Source of the DNA: Tetracladium setigerum
Lineage: Eukaryota > Ascomycota > Leotiomycetes > Helotiales
Assembly: GCA_031472005.1 (NCBI GenBank)
Contig: PZJY01000012.1
Coordinates: 1,736,001-1,800,000, forward strand
DNA: 64,000 bases
Reading direction: 5' to 3'
Below the pieces are notes generated by a model that saw nothing but the letters and a program-made list of their open reading frames with translations, had not been told where the DNA came from and did not search any database. Both the position numbers and the translations under genes were made by a program. This document shows, piece after piece, positions 32,953 through 45,317 of this stretch (within the stretch, counting starts at the first letter, position 1; each line of letters begins with the position of its first letter).

Positions 32953-35900
32953 TCACTTATTCATCCTCTCCAAGAATCCCTCCAAATCAAAACTCTCCTC
33001 ATACTGCTTATCATCCCACAGCTCGCCCAAATCATCCAACCAGCCCTTCTTCCCCTTCTCCCTCACCTCGCCCGTCGCATCAACGGCATCCTCCTCCTCG
33101 CCCACATTGCCATTCACGTCGCCGTTCGATGGCGGCGGAGGCATACCCTCGGAGTCATTGGAGAGATTGAAGAGGTCGAGGATCTGATCGGTTTCCATGG
33201 TGCCGAGGCCGGCGTTTTGTTGGTTCACAACTGTGGAGGCGACGTCGATTTTGAAGCGTTGGAGACTGTGTGGTTATGCGTTAGCTTTTGAAATGAAGAA
33301 TTAAAGAAAAGAAATTAAGGGAATTCAGTTCAAAGCAGAGGGAAAGGCAAGAAGCAACTTACGATAAAATCTTCTCCTCCAAAGTCCCCCTCGTGATCAA
33401 GCGATAAACATTTACCACCTTCTTCTGACCAATCCGATGCGCACGATCCATGGCTTGCAAATCTTTCTGAGGATTCCAATCATGCTCCACGAAAATAACC
33501 GTATCTGCACCCGTCAAGTTCAGTCCCAAACCACCCACACTCGTCGTCAAGAGCAGACAATCGTATGAAGGATCGGAATTGAATTTATTGACAATGTCTT
33601 GACGCTTGGACGCATCGACCGAGCCATCCATGCGTAGGAATTGAACGGATGGAAGCATCTTCTTGAGCACGTCGTTTTGAACCATGTCGAGCATTTCCTT
33701 CATCTGACAGAAGATGAGTGCGCGGTGGGGAGAGACGAAGTTGGTTTCGGTGGTGATTTCGTTTTCAGCGCTTGGTGGCGTGCCGATGCCGCAGTCGATG
33801 AGGAGATCGCGGAGAGCCGTTAATTTGGGGGCGTGGACGGGGTCGCGGAGAGAGGTGCCTTGTTTTGCGAGCAGACGCTGTGTTTCCTCGTACTGCTTGT
33901 GACCTTCCTTCATCACCAGGGCAGGAGAGTTACACAGTTTGCGCATGTATTGAAGGGCTTGGAAGATGTGTTGTTTGGCTTCTTTGTCGCCAGTTGATGC
34001 TTTCTCGGCAAGAGTTTTGCCTTCCTTCTTGGTGAAGTCTTCGAAGAGTTTCTTCTGGAGGTCACTGAGATCGCAGTAATAGTTTTGAAGAATCTTGGGG
34101 GGTAGATCGTCGAGGACTTCTTCTTTGAGTCGACGAAGGAGGAAGGGCAGGACTTGCTTGTGCAGGGCTTCGATAGCGAGTGCACCCGCTTCTTGTTCTT
34201 TGGACGAGGATTTGCTGTATCGGCTTGCTGCAATCGGCTTTGCGAAACGGTCGAGGAAGACCTTCTCGGCACCAAGGAAACCTGGCATGAGAAAGTCGAA
34301 GAGTGACCAAAGTTCAAGGACGTTGTTTTGGATGGGAGTTCCCGAGAGGATCAAGCGATGGTTGCTGCTCAATTGTTTCACTGCCATAGTAACCTTCGCA
34401 CGAGGATTCTTGATCAGATGACCTTCATCGAGAACAAGATAATTCCAATTCAGACGAGTGAGGAGTTCAGAGTCGTTACGGCAAATATCGTAGGAGGTGA
34501 TGACGATATCTGTTTGTCCAAGTTGATCTCGTAATCTTCCACGATCAGCTGGTGGTCCAACGTAGGCCATACAAGATAGGAATGGCGCGTAAGTTTTGAT
34601 CTCCATCTGCCAGTGGCCAGACAGGGTAGGAGGGCAAACGATGAGAGAAGGCATTCGTCGGACATCAGGTGCTTGTGTCTTTGCAAACTGCTCAGCCCGA
34701 TTGTGGTGGTCACTAGCCACAATACAAAGCGTCTGTAGAGTCTTTCCAAGACCCATATCATCACAAAGAATACCATGAAGATGGTATTTGTTGAGGAAGT
34801 TAAGCCAATTAACACCTTCCTGCTGGTAGGATCGAAGAGTTGCCTTGATTGCGACAGGAATAGTGAAGGGTTCGACCTTATGAGGATCCAACAACTGAGC
34901 AATGAAAGTTCGTTCTCGATCACGACCCTTCAGAAGTTCGGCTGATAATCCGGGAGGATCTGGAATACCAGCTTCAAGTGGAACAAGCTTGACGAGAGTG
35001 GCGAATGTGGTCGTTGCAATGAGTCGAACATCATTGTCAGAATCACTCATTCTACCAAGAACTGGAACGATGAGGAAGATGACATATGGAAGGATGCCAT
35101 CGCCCATCACATGAATCAGATGGTAGATAGACTCGATTGCACCTTGACGGAAGTTCAGATCGACCGGATTGCTGATTGATGGCAGCACCTTCTCTACCAA
35201 CATTGTCATACCCTCCACAGTAATTACACTGCAAACAGTTGCGAGACACTTTGCAGCCATATATCTGAAAACAGATAGCTCCGAGTGTAAAGCCTTGACA
35301 ACAAATGGTAGGAGTTGCATCACGAATGGATGTAGGTCCTTGCTCAAGGTGGGTGTTAAAGCTCGGATGACAGACATTGCATCAACTGCCTCTTGGCCAA
35401 ATTCTTGAGCAGGGTCGATGGAATCTGCAGGCAGATCACCAGAAAAGCTATGCAGCAGAGGAGCTTCCATGATTTTCTGAAGCGTTGGCACCTTTTGGAG
35501 CAGCTCTGCACCATATATAGCAGATAACTGCTCCAAAGCCTCCTTTGCACCTCTTCGGGTGACACGAGCTTCCCTCTGTTCCTTGGCGAATTTGGCAGCA
35601 TCAGGATGGTCTCTCCTGTCTTCTTCCTTTCGCATCGAGAGAATGTTGCTCGTAAATCTAACGTTGCTTTCAAACTCTGGCGTTTCCGAAGTCTCCATAC
35701 AGCTGAACTTGCATAGATTTGCCACAACCTTTTGAGCTGGGCCAGTGCGACCTCCCTCAGCGAAAAGTTCGACAAGCCGCGCCATTGCATGAGCTGATCG
35801 TACTTGAAGCTCGACGTTCTCTTCTTTCTTTATGCTATCCATCATACTCTTGATGGTGATATTTGGCTTCTTGGGTGAAATCTTCATTGCGACCAAGGCA

Positions 35901-38900
35901 CTTGCAGCTGCAGCTTTGATACGAACATCTCTCTGCTCCTTGATAGTCTTCGACACCTCGATCACTTCAACAACACTCTCCCGTGCTTCTGCCAGAGATT
36001 GTGTTGCAATCAAGCGTTGACCAGGGGCCAAAGCCTTCTTGAGACGATCAAAGTCCTCGTTCACACACTTGTCGGCGGTGAGGATGGAGAATGCTTCGTT
36101 ACCAGCTTCAGGTTCGCCCTGTACCACAACAGCAAGAACAGGCAATCGAGTTTGTGAAACCTTGCCAACATCTCGGAATGTGTTGAGAAGTTGACAACAT
36201 TGAGCTCGCACCAGTTGGATGTAACTGACAAGATCGCGGTAGTGTAATGGTCGCTCGGTGTCCAGTATGGCCATCAATGGCTTGGCAAATCGAGACGGCT
36301 GTTCTTTTGAAGTGGAGTTTTTGGCGTACTCATCGATAACGAGCGCCGCAGTAAGTTGAGTTGATGCATAAGCGGAGGAGAGAGCGGGAATGATACTGGC
36401 ATCGTATAGTTCAAGTTGATCATGAGACACATGAGCCATAATAAGACCCATGGCTTTTGCCGCGGAAGTACGAGATCGAATGAGAATGTCCATTCCCACT
36501 AAATCAACGTCTCCAGCCATCATGTGACCATCGACATCATGCGAAGAGGATGTAGGCACGGGTTCCACAATTTTGGTCGACTTCCGGCGTTGCTTTTTGG
36601 GTGGAGGTTCCGTTGTTGTAGGAGATGCTTGTCGAGTTGGAGGAAGGACAAAACCTGGCTGCAGCGTATAGGTAGTGCCGGAAGGTTTTTGAAAGAGGGT
36701 GGCATTCATCGGGATGGGATGTCGTGAAACGCCAATGGGGTGAAGTGTAAGCTGCATGAGGGGGTCGATATGGCAAGCGAACTCCTCAGCAAGATGGTCG
36801 GGATCCTTTGATAGGTGTCCAACTAAAGCCTTCCATACTTGAAGTGACAGGTTGAGCGTATCAGGATTACGCTCGACAAGAATATTTTGGAAGATAAGTC
36901 GTAGAATTTTGCCATTAAGCCAATCTCGAGTTCCTTCGCCTTCAATATTTACAAAGGTCAAGAGGGCTCTTAGGACTGCCGATCGAACCGAGGTGATTGT
37001 GTGGCGAAGGAATGGGTAGAGTCGGGGCACAAGAAGTGCAAAGGAATGCTCTGGGTCACGTGCGGCATTCTTTTTCATCGCTTCCAGAACTTCTGGAAAA
37101 CTACACAGCTTGGCAAGCAGATCCATGATCTGTCCGGTAGAAGCACTGAGATCGTCTCCCAGATTCGATAGACACTCCCAAACAATATTGATGAGGCCAT
37201 CGAGAGCCTCGGGGCGAAGGTTGACAAATTCCTTGGCAATGGGTATTAAAGTAGCTGCACTGACCGACCTAACATCATCGTCAAAGTCACCCAAACCCTT
37301 CATAACGGCACGAATCACGCCATCAATCAAATCGCTGTCTTTGAGGAGAAGATCGTTTCGGACTGCAACCAGATATCGGAGGCCAATCATGCCACCATGG
37401 CAGACTGCCCATCCTGGTTTTGTGAGTTGAAGGTCGTCTTGAATAACGAGGCGATAAAGCACTCGCTGGGCGGCGTAGACAGTAGCAGAGGGAAGATGGA
37501 TGAGCAGAGCACCAAGTGTTTGGCCGACGGTCTCTCGGATGGGCGCGACCACGGTGTCGGAAACGTAGTCACCAAATCGATCCAGCATAAAAACGCAACA
37601 TAGCCTACAAGCTAAGTCGTCCAAATATCGCCGATTAAGAATGTTGTTTTCAGCCCGCGACTTTCCAAGTAAACGACCGGCTCCTCCCCCGTGAACCCTG
37701 ACAATTTCTCTCAATCCCATAGCCGCACCGTGTCGGGTCTCCCACTGTGGATCGAACAGATCCACTTTGAGGAAATCACACAGTCGCTCGTATGGCCATT
37801 CGCCGCCTTCGACGTCTTCGTCGGCCTGTAATTCAGATTTGATGGGGAGAATGGGACCTTTGAACTCTGAGACGACTTTCGAGTCTTCATCGATATCGTC
37901 GCCTCTCTCGAGAGAAAAGTAATCCGGCACGCCATTCTGAGATGAGCCCTCGCCCGGTTCTGCCATTGCAGTGTCTGAGCCATTCTCCATGGTGCTACTG
38001 CGTCGAATGGAAAGGTCAACGACTCTGCTCTTGCCTCCTGCATTTTGTGCCTCTCGCTTCCGCTTTCGTTTCAGCTGATTTAATTGTCTCGCACTGAGGC
38101 CAACTTCCTCAGCGGGTGTCTGTGGTGGTTTCGCCGTGCCATTGGTATGGCCGTTGGCGGTATTAATTTGGGGTGTGGCCGCCCCATTGTGTTTTGGTAC
38201 TGGTGGTGGAAGCTCGATATCGTCGAGTTCTTCCTCGTCAAAGAATTCCCCGGCAAGTCCAAGTCGTCCTTTCAAAGTCTTCTTCTGGTGAGCCAGTCGA
38301 TCCGCCGGATTTAACATAGCAAGCGCGTAATCAGTTTCTCGACCGCCACCTCGGAGTAGTTCCTTGCCATACTTGAGGATGTCGACCAGTTGAAGCGAGT
38401 CTAGACTGAGCTGGCCATCTTCAAGAGGCAGATCATCTATGATTTCCTCCTTCTTGATTGGGAGAAGGTCTTCCTCCTTCACAGGCTCATCTTTGGTCTC
38501 GGGTCCGTTGGGGTCGTACTTCTCAGCGTTGTCGACGATACCACCCAAGGCCTTCGACGCAGCCATACGGGTCTCCCATGTTTTATGACGAAGGTAGGGA
38601 ACTACTCGGGTGAGAAGGTTGAAGAGCTCTTCGGGATGTGCTTTCTGGACATCGGCGACTTGCTGGGCGGCGGTGTTCCGGATCAGCTGGGTGCTGCCCG
38701 TTTCTAGTAAGCTATGAGAAAGTCAGTCCTCAATTCTATATAACAGTACCACTACCCCTTCTCATCTTCCGAGAAATGGGGAAGGAGAATAGTAGGGGAC
38801 AGGGGGTAAACGCACGTGACGAGTCTATCAAGTCTGTACACGTGATGTTAGCATGCATCTCGAATTTGCAGGGGGGAAGAGATGGATCGGACCTTGAAGC

Positions 38901-38903
38901 CAT
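32953..38903 (-). CDS. MOT1: TATA-binding-protein-associated factor MOT1 (Snf2-family ATPase)
   Basis: Four exons: 38903-38893 (11 nt), 38833-38816 (18 nt), 38711-33363 and 33265-32953 (1896 aa). The N-terminus reconstructed from the two micro-exons is MASRLDRLVTLLETGSTQLI, the canonical MOT1/BTAF1 opening. Long HEAT-repeat helices fill the N-terminal two thirds. The Snf2 ATPase starts near residue 1300 with the P-loop CDDMGLGKTLQT (about 1325) and the Walker B variant DEGH (about 1434). The helicase C-lobe (LRMDGSVDASKRQDIV, QAMDRAHRIGQKK) ends in exon 3. Exon 4 supplies the C-terminal LDLFNLSNDSEG and an acidic/Trp tail (ELWDDKQYEE). The enzyme removes TBP from DNA using ATP and shapes genome-wide transcription. 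Intron 1 has a weak donor (GTCCGA). Length matches the family. Confidence 0.95.
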
Positions 38904-41381
38904 AATGTTCAGAGCGCGAGATCGACATCAACATCATCTAAAGGGAAGTTGAAGTGAAGAGGTGGCCAGCCACGCCATCAATTTAAGGAGGGAAGCTTGA
39001 TGCAAATGGAGATGGGGGATGGAGGTGGATGATGCTGGAATCAATGAACGCTATGCAATTCGGTCGGTGCAAGAGAATCAAAGAAAGAAGAAAATTCGTG
39101 AAGATCGTCAAAACATCAGGAATAATGCACACGATGGCGGTTGTCGCAGAATGTGAATGTGAATGTCTGCCTTTTGAGGGAGACAGACGGAGCAAGATTT
39201 GATGCGATGCGATGCAGCCGGAGCAGGAGCAGGATCAGGGATATACTTTTTCTGCAGCTGCAGGCAGTAGCAAAGTCAAGTTGTGAAAGCAGCCGCGCCG
39301 GATGGTGGTAGTGGTGTTGATCTGGCAAATCGGGTTAGACCGGTTGATTGGGAGAGAGGCGAAGGAGGATGAGCAGGGGGAGAGTTGAATTGTGAAGGGA
39401 TGAAGCGTGCGAAAGCTGAATGGACCAATACCAATTATGAGTTGTGGCCTAAAAAGAAAGGCTGTTGAGATGAAGATGTGTTGTGGCCTGAAATGCAAGG
39501 TTGAAGGGAGATGATGCAGTTTGATGGATGCAGCTGTCTCGGGCTTGTGGTGGTGGTCATGGGTGTGTGAGTGGGAAGAAGTGGATGGTGGATGGGATGG
39601 TGCCAGCTCTCACTCTCGGGTGCTGCGCAGGCAGGTGGGTGGTCGTGTCATCTTGGGGCAATTGAGAGTCTTATTATAGTCGCGAAGGTCGCACTTTCCG
39701 TTTTCGCCTAATCCTTGCTAGCGCCACCTCCGACCCTGCCCTGGGTGGCTCTGTGTGGACAGTAGTCACCGTCAGTGTGTGTGGTCCAGTCCTCACCTGT
39801 CCTGTTCTGTGTCCTCGCTCCCCTGTTCGCTGGCAGGGGGAAAACAAAGGGGAACGCTGCGAAAGTCACGGGACTCTCTCAGCTAGTGCAGTCTCAGTCG
39901 CACATCAACACCACCACAAAACTCTATTTGTCTTTGACTGCTGCTACAGCTCCGAGAAGGAACTTCACAATGATCAATACTAGATCTTCTATCGCCATAA
40001 TCAAGATCTAGCTAGTATCAACAAAGCGTACAGTACACTCTCTCCTATGCCCGAGCCTCTACATTACACTTCCACACTACTCTCTGCACGCCCAGATGGA
40101 GGCGTATGGGATGCCACCACCATCCATCTCACCCGTTCATTCATCCAGTGCCGCCACGCACTGACGTGAAATGATTTCGCTTCTTCCCTCAGGTCCCTGC
40201 TTTTCTCCTTCTTCCTTGCAACTTCAACACAGATCCAGGTATATCCAGTACCCAAGGTATCTATCTATTTACCAAAAGAAGACTTCAACTTCCATCTCCA
40301 AAGCACGTACCTATGGAAATGAATGAAGTCCCATCCCTCTTCATCATCATCATCACCACAAATTATCGAATGCTGCGACTGCCAAGCCGAATACTTACAA
40401 GAATAACAAAGCACACTCACTTCTTTTGACGCCGCCTTGAACAAACGCACGCCTACGCCTATTTCCCGCTGGCTCGCCATCGTGTCCAGGAAGAAGGAAA
40501 GGAAGGCTACTACTGGAAATGACAGATATCGCGCCTGTTGGACCACGATGACGATTATGCGGCGTTGACCAGATACTACCACTACCACTACCACTACCAC
40601 TACCACTTACTATTACTATCCAGGCAGCCAGATCTTCAAATATTGTTAGCATGATCGGTACCTAAGGTATCGAGGTAGGTACCCAAGTTAAATGCTGTTC
40701 AATACGTAGAGATATATACATAACTATATATCCTAACTAAAGCTCTTCATCAACCGCCCATCCGAATTGGTAGATCCCAGGAATATATCCATCTGCTGCC
40801 TGTGTCAACAAATGTTCATGTGGTTGAAAGGCTGTGGGCATTATTGCATCCTCTGCAACCATGTCCAGTCCAGGCTGTCATGAAAACTCGCCTCCTGATA
40901 TCAAATTTATCCATGTGACAACAACACCGACAACGACAACATTGATTGACGCATAATGTCACTTACGGCTACCGAACCATCTCCAACCTAGAACTTCTAC
41001 CTGTTTCGCACTCTCTATACTCCATCTACTCTCTTCCTCTTCTTCCATCCCCAAAATATTTGTTCGTTGCCTTGTCCCCCCGAAACAGTCTAGCGCAAGG
41101 CTCATCGTTCGGGACCCTGGCAATTACTGCCAACTTGGGAACTGGCTGGACTTCAACACTTCCATGCTCCTTCTGAACACATTCACATTCACCCCTCGGT
41201 CTCGCTCTCTATTCTCCAACTAATTCGACTCCCTACTCCTACTACTCTCCCCTCTGCGTTCTCGAAAGTCCTCGCGCCATTAATTACCTCGTCCATCATC
41301 AACCTCGGAATCCCTCAATGCGTTAAGGGAACCAACCGACCAGCTAGCCTTCCTCACCCCGTCCACAGCCTTCCTTCCACC
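38904..41381. promoter_or_regulatory. Long divergent intergenic region (MOT1 / Ark1-like kinase), 2.5 kb
   Basis: The largest gene-free block of the window. It must hold both promoters and 5' leaders. It contains a GGTAGT/ACTACC hexanucleotide repeat at about 40574-40608, TACC/GGTA motifs near 40650-40685 and a C/T-rich leader just before the kinase start (41190-41380). ORFs inside begin with non-ATG codons and show no family likeness. Confidence 0.5.
40574..40608. repeat. Hexanucleotide (ACTACC)n repeat
   Basis: About six copies of a 6-nt unit in non-coding DNA upstream of the kinase gene. Confidence 0.8.
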
Positions 41382-44300
41382 ATGGCTTCTTACAACTCAG
41401 CACCTCCAACAACCTCACACCGGCCAGCATTTGGGGCGCCAGTTCCAATGGCTGATCCTGCCGCTCCAGCGGGCACCTTTGCGCCGGGCACCAAAATACA
41501 AGTCGGAAGTCATAAGGTTGTCATCCAAAAGTACTTCTCCGAAGGAGGCTTCGCACATGTTTATCTGGTGAAGATGCCACAGCCCATTGATGGAACGGAT
41601 ATCGCAGTGCTGAAGAGAGTGGCCGTGCCGGACAAGGAACATCTGGCCAATATGCGGACCGAGGTCGAGACGATGAAGAAGCTGAAAGGCCACCGAGCCA
41701 TTGTCACCTACTACGATTCACACGCTTCGCAATTGAAGGGCGGGGGATACGAGGTCTTCTTGCTCATGGAGTTCTGCAATGGTGGAGGATTGATTGATTT
41801 CATGAATACTAGGCTACAGAACCGATTGACCGAGCCCGAAATTTTGAAGATCTTCTCCGACGTGGCGGAGGGCGTGGCATGCATGCATTACTTGAAGCCT
41901 CCGCTGCTACATCGGGATTTGAAGGTTGAGAATGTCCTGATCAGCACAACCAGCTCCTCGAAACGCTTTAAGCTCTGCGACTTTGGTTCCACCGCACCCC
42001 CACGGCCCGCTGCGACGACCGCTGCGGAATGTAGATTGATCGAGGATGACATTCAGAAACATACCACCTTGCAGTATAGAAGTCCGGAAATGATTGATGT
42101 CTACCGGAAACAGGCAATCGACGAGAAGTCGGATGTGTGGGCTTTGGGAGTACTTTTATATAAATTGTGTTACTACACCACACCTTTTGAAGCGCAGGGT
42201 CAACTTGCAATTTTGAATGCAAGCTTCAAGTTCCCGGCATATCCTCTATTCTCGGATACATTGAAGAAGCTCATAGGTATGTATTTCCACGAAATACTGG
42301 ACTATGATACTAATTTGTGAAGCCTCGATGTTGAAAGAGAACCCTAAATCACGACCCAATATCTATCAAGTATTGAGGGAGGCATGTATGATGCAAGGAA
42401 TTGAAACTCCAGTCAAAGATGTATGTTTTCATGCATATACTTCTTCAACCGTATCTAACATATCCAGATTTATACTGGACGATCTCATGCTGAATCGCGG
42501 CGAAATCAACAACTACCCTCCCCAGACTCCACCGTCTCGCCCCCGGCTGTTGGAGCAGTATTCTCGCCACCTACACAACAAAAGCAAATCATTCCAGAAG
42601 TCGTTCCTATGCGAAGAGGGAGACCTACAGCCAGTAGTCAACCTAACGTTACCAAGCCAAGCCCATCACCGATGCGAGGTGTGGCCGGTGATCCATGGGC
42701 AGCCTTGGATTCCAAATCTCCTCCTGTAGCAGTCGACGAACTCTCCTCGCGATTTCCCAGTCTCGATCAGTTTTCACTACTTCATGATGGTGGTAAATTT
42801 GATTTTGCAGCAAATTCTCCACCAAAACCAGCACCGGCTCGTGACTTGAACCAGAGAGTGGCAGAAAAGCTTGCTGATGATGCATTTGCGGTTCCCAAGC
42901 TGCCACCAAACCCGGTGAAGCCATCAACTACGGTGGTTTCCAAAGCTCAAAAGATAATAGCGAACAACCCCGAACTCCAGTCGCCGCCTCCTGTTGTTTA
43001 TGAACCCACGCCAACTCGTCCTATTAACAATGCCTACGTATCCCAGGGAACCATGACCTCCCCAACCCCTCCACCTGTTGGTCAGCCTACCAAGTATGCT
43101 CCATCGCCAGTTCAACGTTTCCCTTCACAAAGCCACAGCCGTTCATCAAGTCTTCCTCGAACGGAAGACAATACTCCAAATCGCTCACCATGGTTGCGCC
43201 CGCAAGCATTTGAGCAGAATCCTACCTTGCCACCCAGGCATACTCCTGCAAATACCTTACAGCCAGGGCATTCAAGAAACATTTCTTCGTCACGGCCGTC
43301 GCTGGAAGGTGGCCGACCCAGCCAGGATGCATCGGATCCTATTGCAAGAGCGCGATCTAGTAATTCTCGACAACGCCCCGCAAGCACATATCTGGAGTCT
43401 AACATGGACTTTCTACGAGAGAAGGAAGCCAGTGGAAGACCCTCATTATCTGAAAAGAGGAATTCCTCATATAACAGCAACAGAGACAATGTTGTGGTCG
43501 GTGACCACAGCTCAGAGGAAGACACCAATATTGCATCGAACGTCGAGTTCCTGCGCAGCATAGAAGACACCGAATCCTCCAAGAAGGATCGCCGTCGCAG
43601 CAGCGGTGCAGGCACTAAATCCAAACGATCAAGTCTTCCCTCCATGTCATTATCCGGCACCAAAAACCTCCTGGCCGGCAAATTTGGCGACGCCTTCAAA
43701 AGATTCGAACACAACGCTCCTCCAAGCCCTCGCACTCCCTCTCCAACCCAACATCTCGACCGCAGAGATCTTACTCCGATCGCTGGTTCCGAAGCCACCG
43801 ACGGGCGCAGCGACGACGGTCGAGGCGAAGATTTCGACCACAATCTCCCACCCGAACAACGCCGCGAACTTGAACGCCGTCGTCTCTCGATGGAGGAACG
43901 ACGTGTCGCCGATGCAGCAGCGGACTATCGTCGTCGCCTGGCAGAAAGAGGACCAAATCCCCCGCCAAGGAGTATAGGTGGTGTGTCACGCGCGACTAGT
44001 ATCCAGAATAAGGTTAAGAGTCTACTTGATGAGAACAACAGTCAATCTCCGAAGAAAACGGCGGAGGGCTACGGACGCTTTACAGACGAATCCGTAGGAA
44101 GAACGACGCAAGCGAGTGCTTTCCGATCGCAAATGCCATCATCGTCTGCTCAACCACCACATCAAAATCTACCTTCTCAGGGTATCCCGTATCAGGGATC
44201 ACAATCATTATCCTCCTCCTCCACAATCCCATCACGAAAACCCCTTGTCCCCAATAACGGCGGCATCACCCACGCGAGAACGGTCCCAATCCACTCAGAA

Positions 44301-44630
44301 CTCGACTACTCAAAACCGCGCGCGCAACACATCAGCCAACAACAACCGCAATTACCACAAGCTCAAATCTCGAAAACAGGCGGCCCGCGACCTTCCGCGC
44401 CACCGAAACCGATGCATCTGAATAGCATTTCTACCGGTGGTGAACAACAGCAATCTTCCGGTGGGAGGTTGCAGGCTCGACCGGATATGACGGTGCAGGA
44501 GAAGGAGGATTATTTGAAGGATTTTAGTAAGAGGTTTCCTAGTTTGAGTGGAATTGAGATGGTTGAGAGGGAGATTGAGGGGGGTGGTGTTGGGGGTAGT
44601 GTTGGTGGGGGGAGGGGGAGGGAGGTTTAG
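41382..44630 (+). CDS. Ark1/Prk1-family (NAK) serine/threonine kinase
   Basis: Three exons: 41382-42276, 42323-42420 and 42468-44630 (1051 aa). The introns are 46 and 47 nt, with GTATGT donors. The kinase domain spans about residues 45-325: glycine-loop YFSEGGFAHVYLV, catalytic Lys78 (AVLKRV), HRDLKVEN with Asp179, and DFG with Asp200. The EGGFAxVYLV loop and CDFGSTA are typical of the actin-regulating kinase/AAK1/GAK group. The C-terminal ~700 residues are Pro/Ser/Arg-rich and disordered, with proline motifs that could recruit SH3 proteins such as Abp1. Yeast relatives phosphorylate endocytic coat proteins such as Pan1 and Sla1 to disassemble actin patches, and the same role is inferred here. 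The ATG at 41382 lies in CACCATGG. Confidence 0.92.
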
Positions 44631-45317
44631 ATGGTTGCATTTGGCGAGATGACGGGTTTTGATTGGAGGGGATATCATCTATATGGAAGGATGGAGGGCG
44701 ATATCTCTATAGAGCGTGGGAAGAAGAAGAAGAAGAAGAAGAAGAAGAAGGGACAGTAGACATGTTGGGTAGTGAAATAAATCAAAAGGTATATAGCGAA
44801 CAAAAAGAGAAATATGACATATATAATAAAGGAAAAAACTGCCTTGATTGAAAATACGATTTGCCCCCAATGCTGCGACAGAAAGCTTCTTTGCCTGCTT
44901 CCACGGCAGAGTGGCCGAGGAGAGCAAGCGGAGCCGTCTTTTCACCTCACTCACACCATCTATCTATATTATACGTAGGTACCATATATAGCATACATAC
45001 CATACTCTTGAAGATTGAAAATTGAAAATTTAATGTAATGTAAGAAGGTAGGCTACCTACCTAGGTAGGGATGGATTGAAATTTACATATTGTAAGTCTT
45101 ACTGTTACCATGTTTTTGTGCTTTTACGTTCAGCATAAATAATTTTTTTTGGTGTTTTCCTTTTCTTTTGAGTGGGGAAATTCTATTTGATTAATCGTTA
45201 TTTCCCTTTTTGGCCTTTTTTGTGTGGTGTGTGATTCGAGGGAGGGTTGAGGGGGGGTGGTGTGGTGTGTCTATCTACTTCTACTTCTATTTCTAGGTAT
45301 GTTCTGTACCTACCTAC
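44631..45317. other. Convergent intergenic region with simple repeats
   Basis: Contains (GAA)n at 44720-44750, several TACC/GGTA tracts (about 44975-44985, 45053-45069 and 45306-45326) and T-rich runs. A tRNA A-box-like string near 44911 has no B-box. No gene seen. Confidence 0.5.
44720..44750. repeat. (GAA)n microsatellite
   Basis: About ten GAA units shortly after the stop codon of the kinase gene, probably in its 3' UTR. Confidence 0.85.

Noticed and set aside
43112..43843. 243-codon minus-strand ORF inside the kinase gene
   Set aside because: Antisense to a confirmed coding exon of low complexity; no supporting motif.
44905..44941. tRNA-like string (agtggccgag, with an acggc/gccgt pair and T4)
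   Set aside because: An A-box-like word and a short stem are present, but there is no B-box (GGTTCGANTCC) at the right distance and no cloverleaf.
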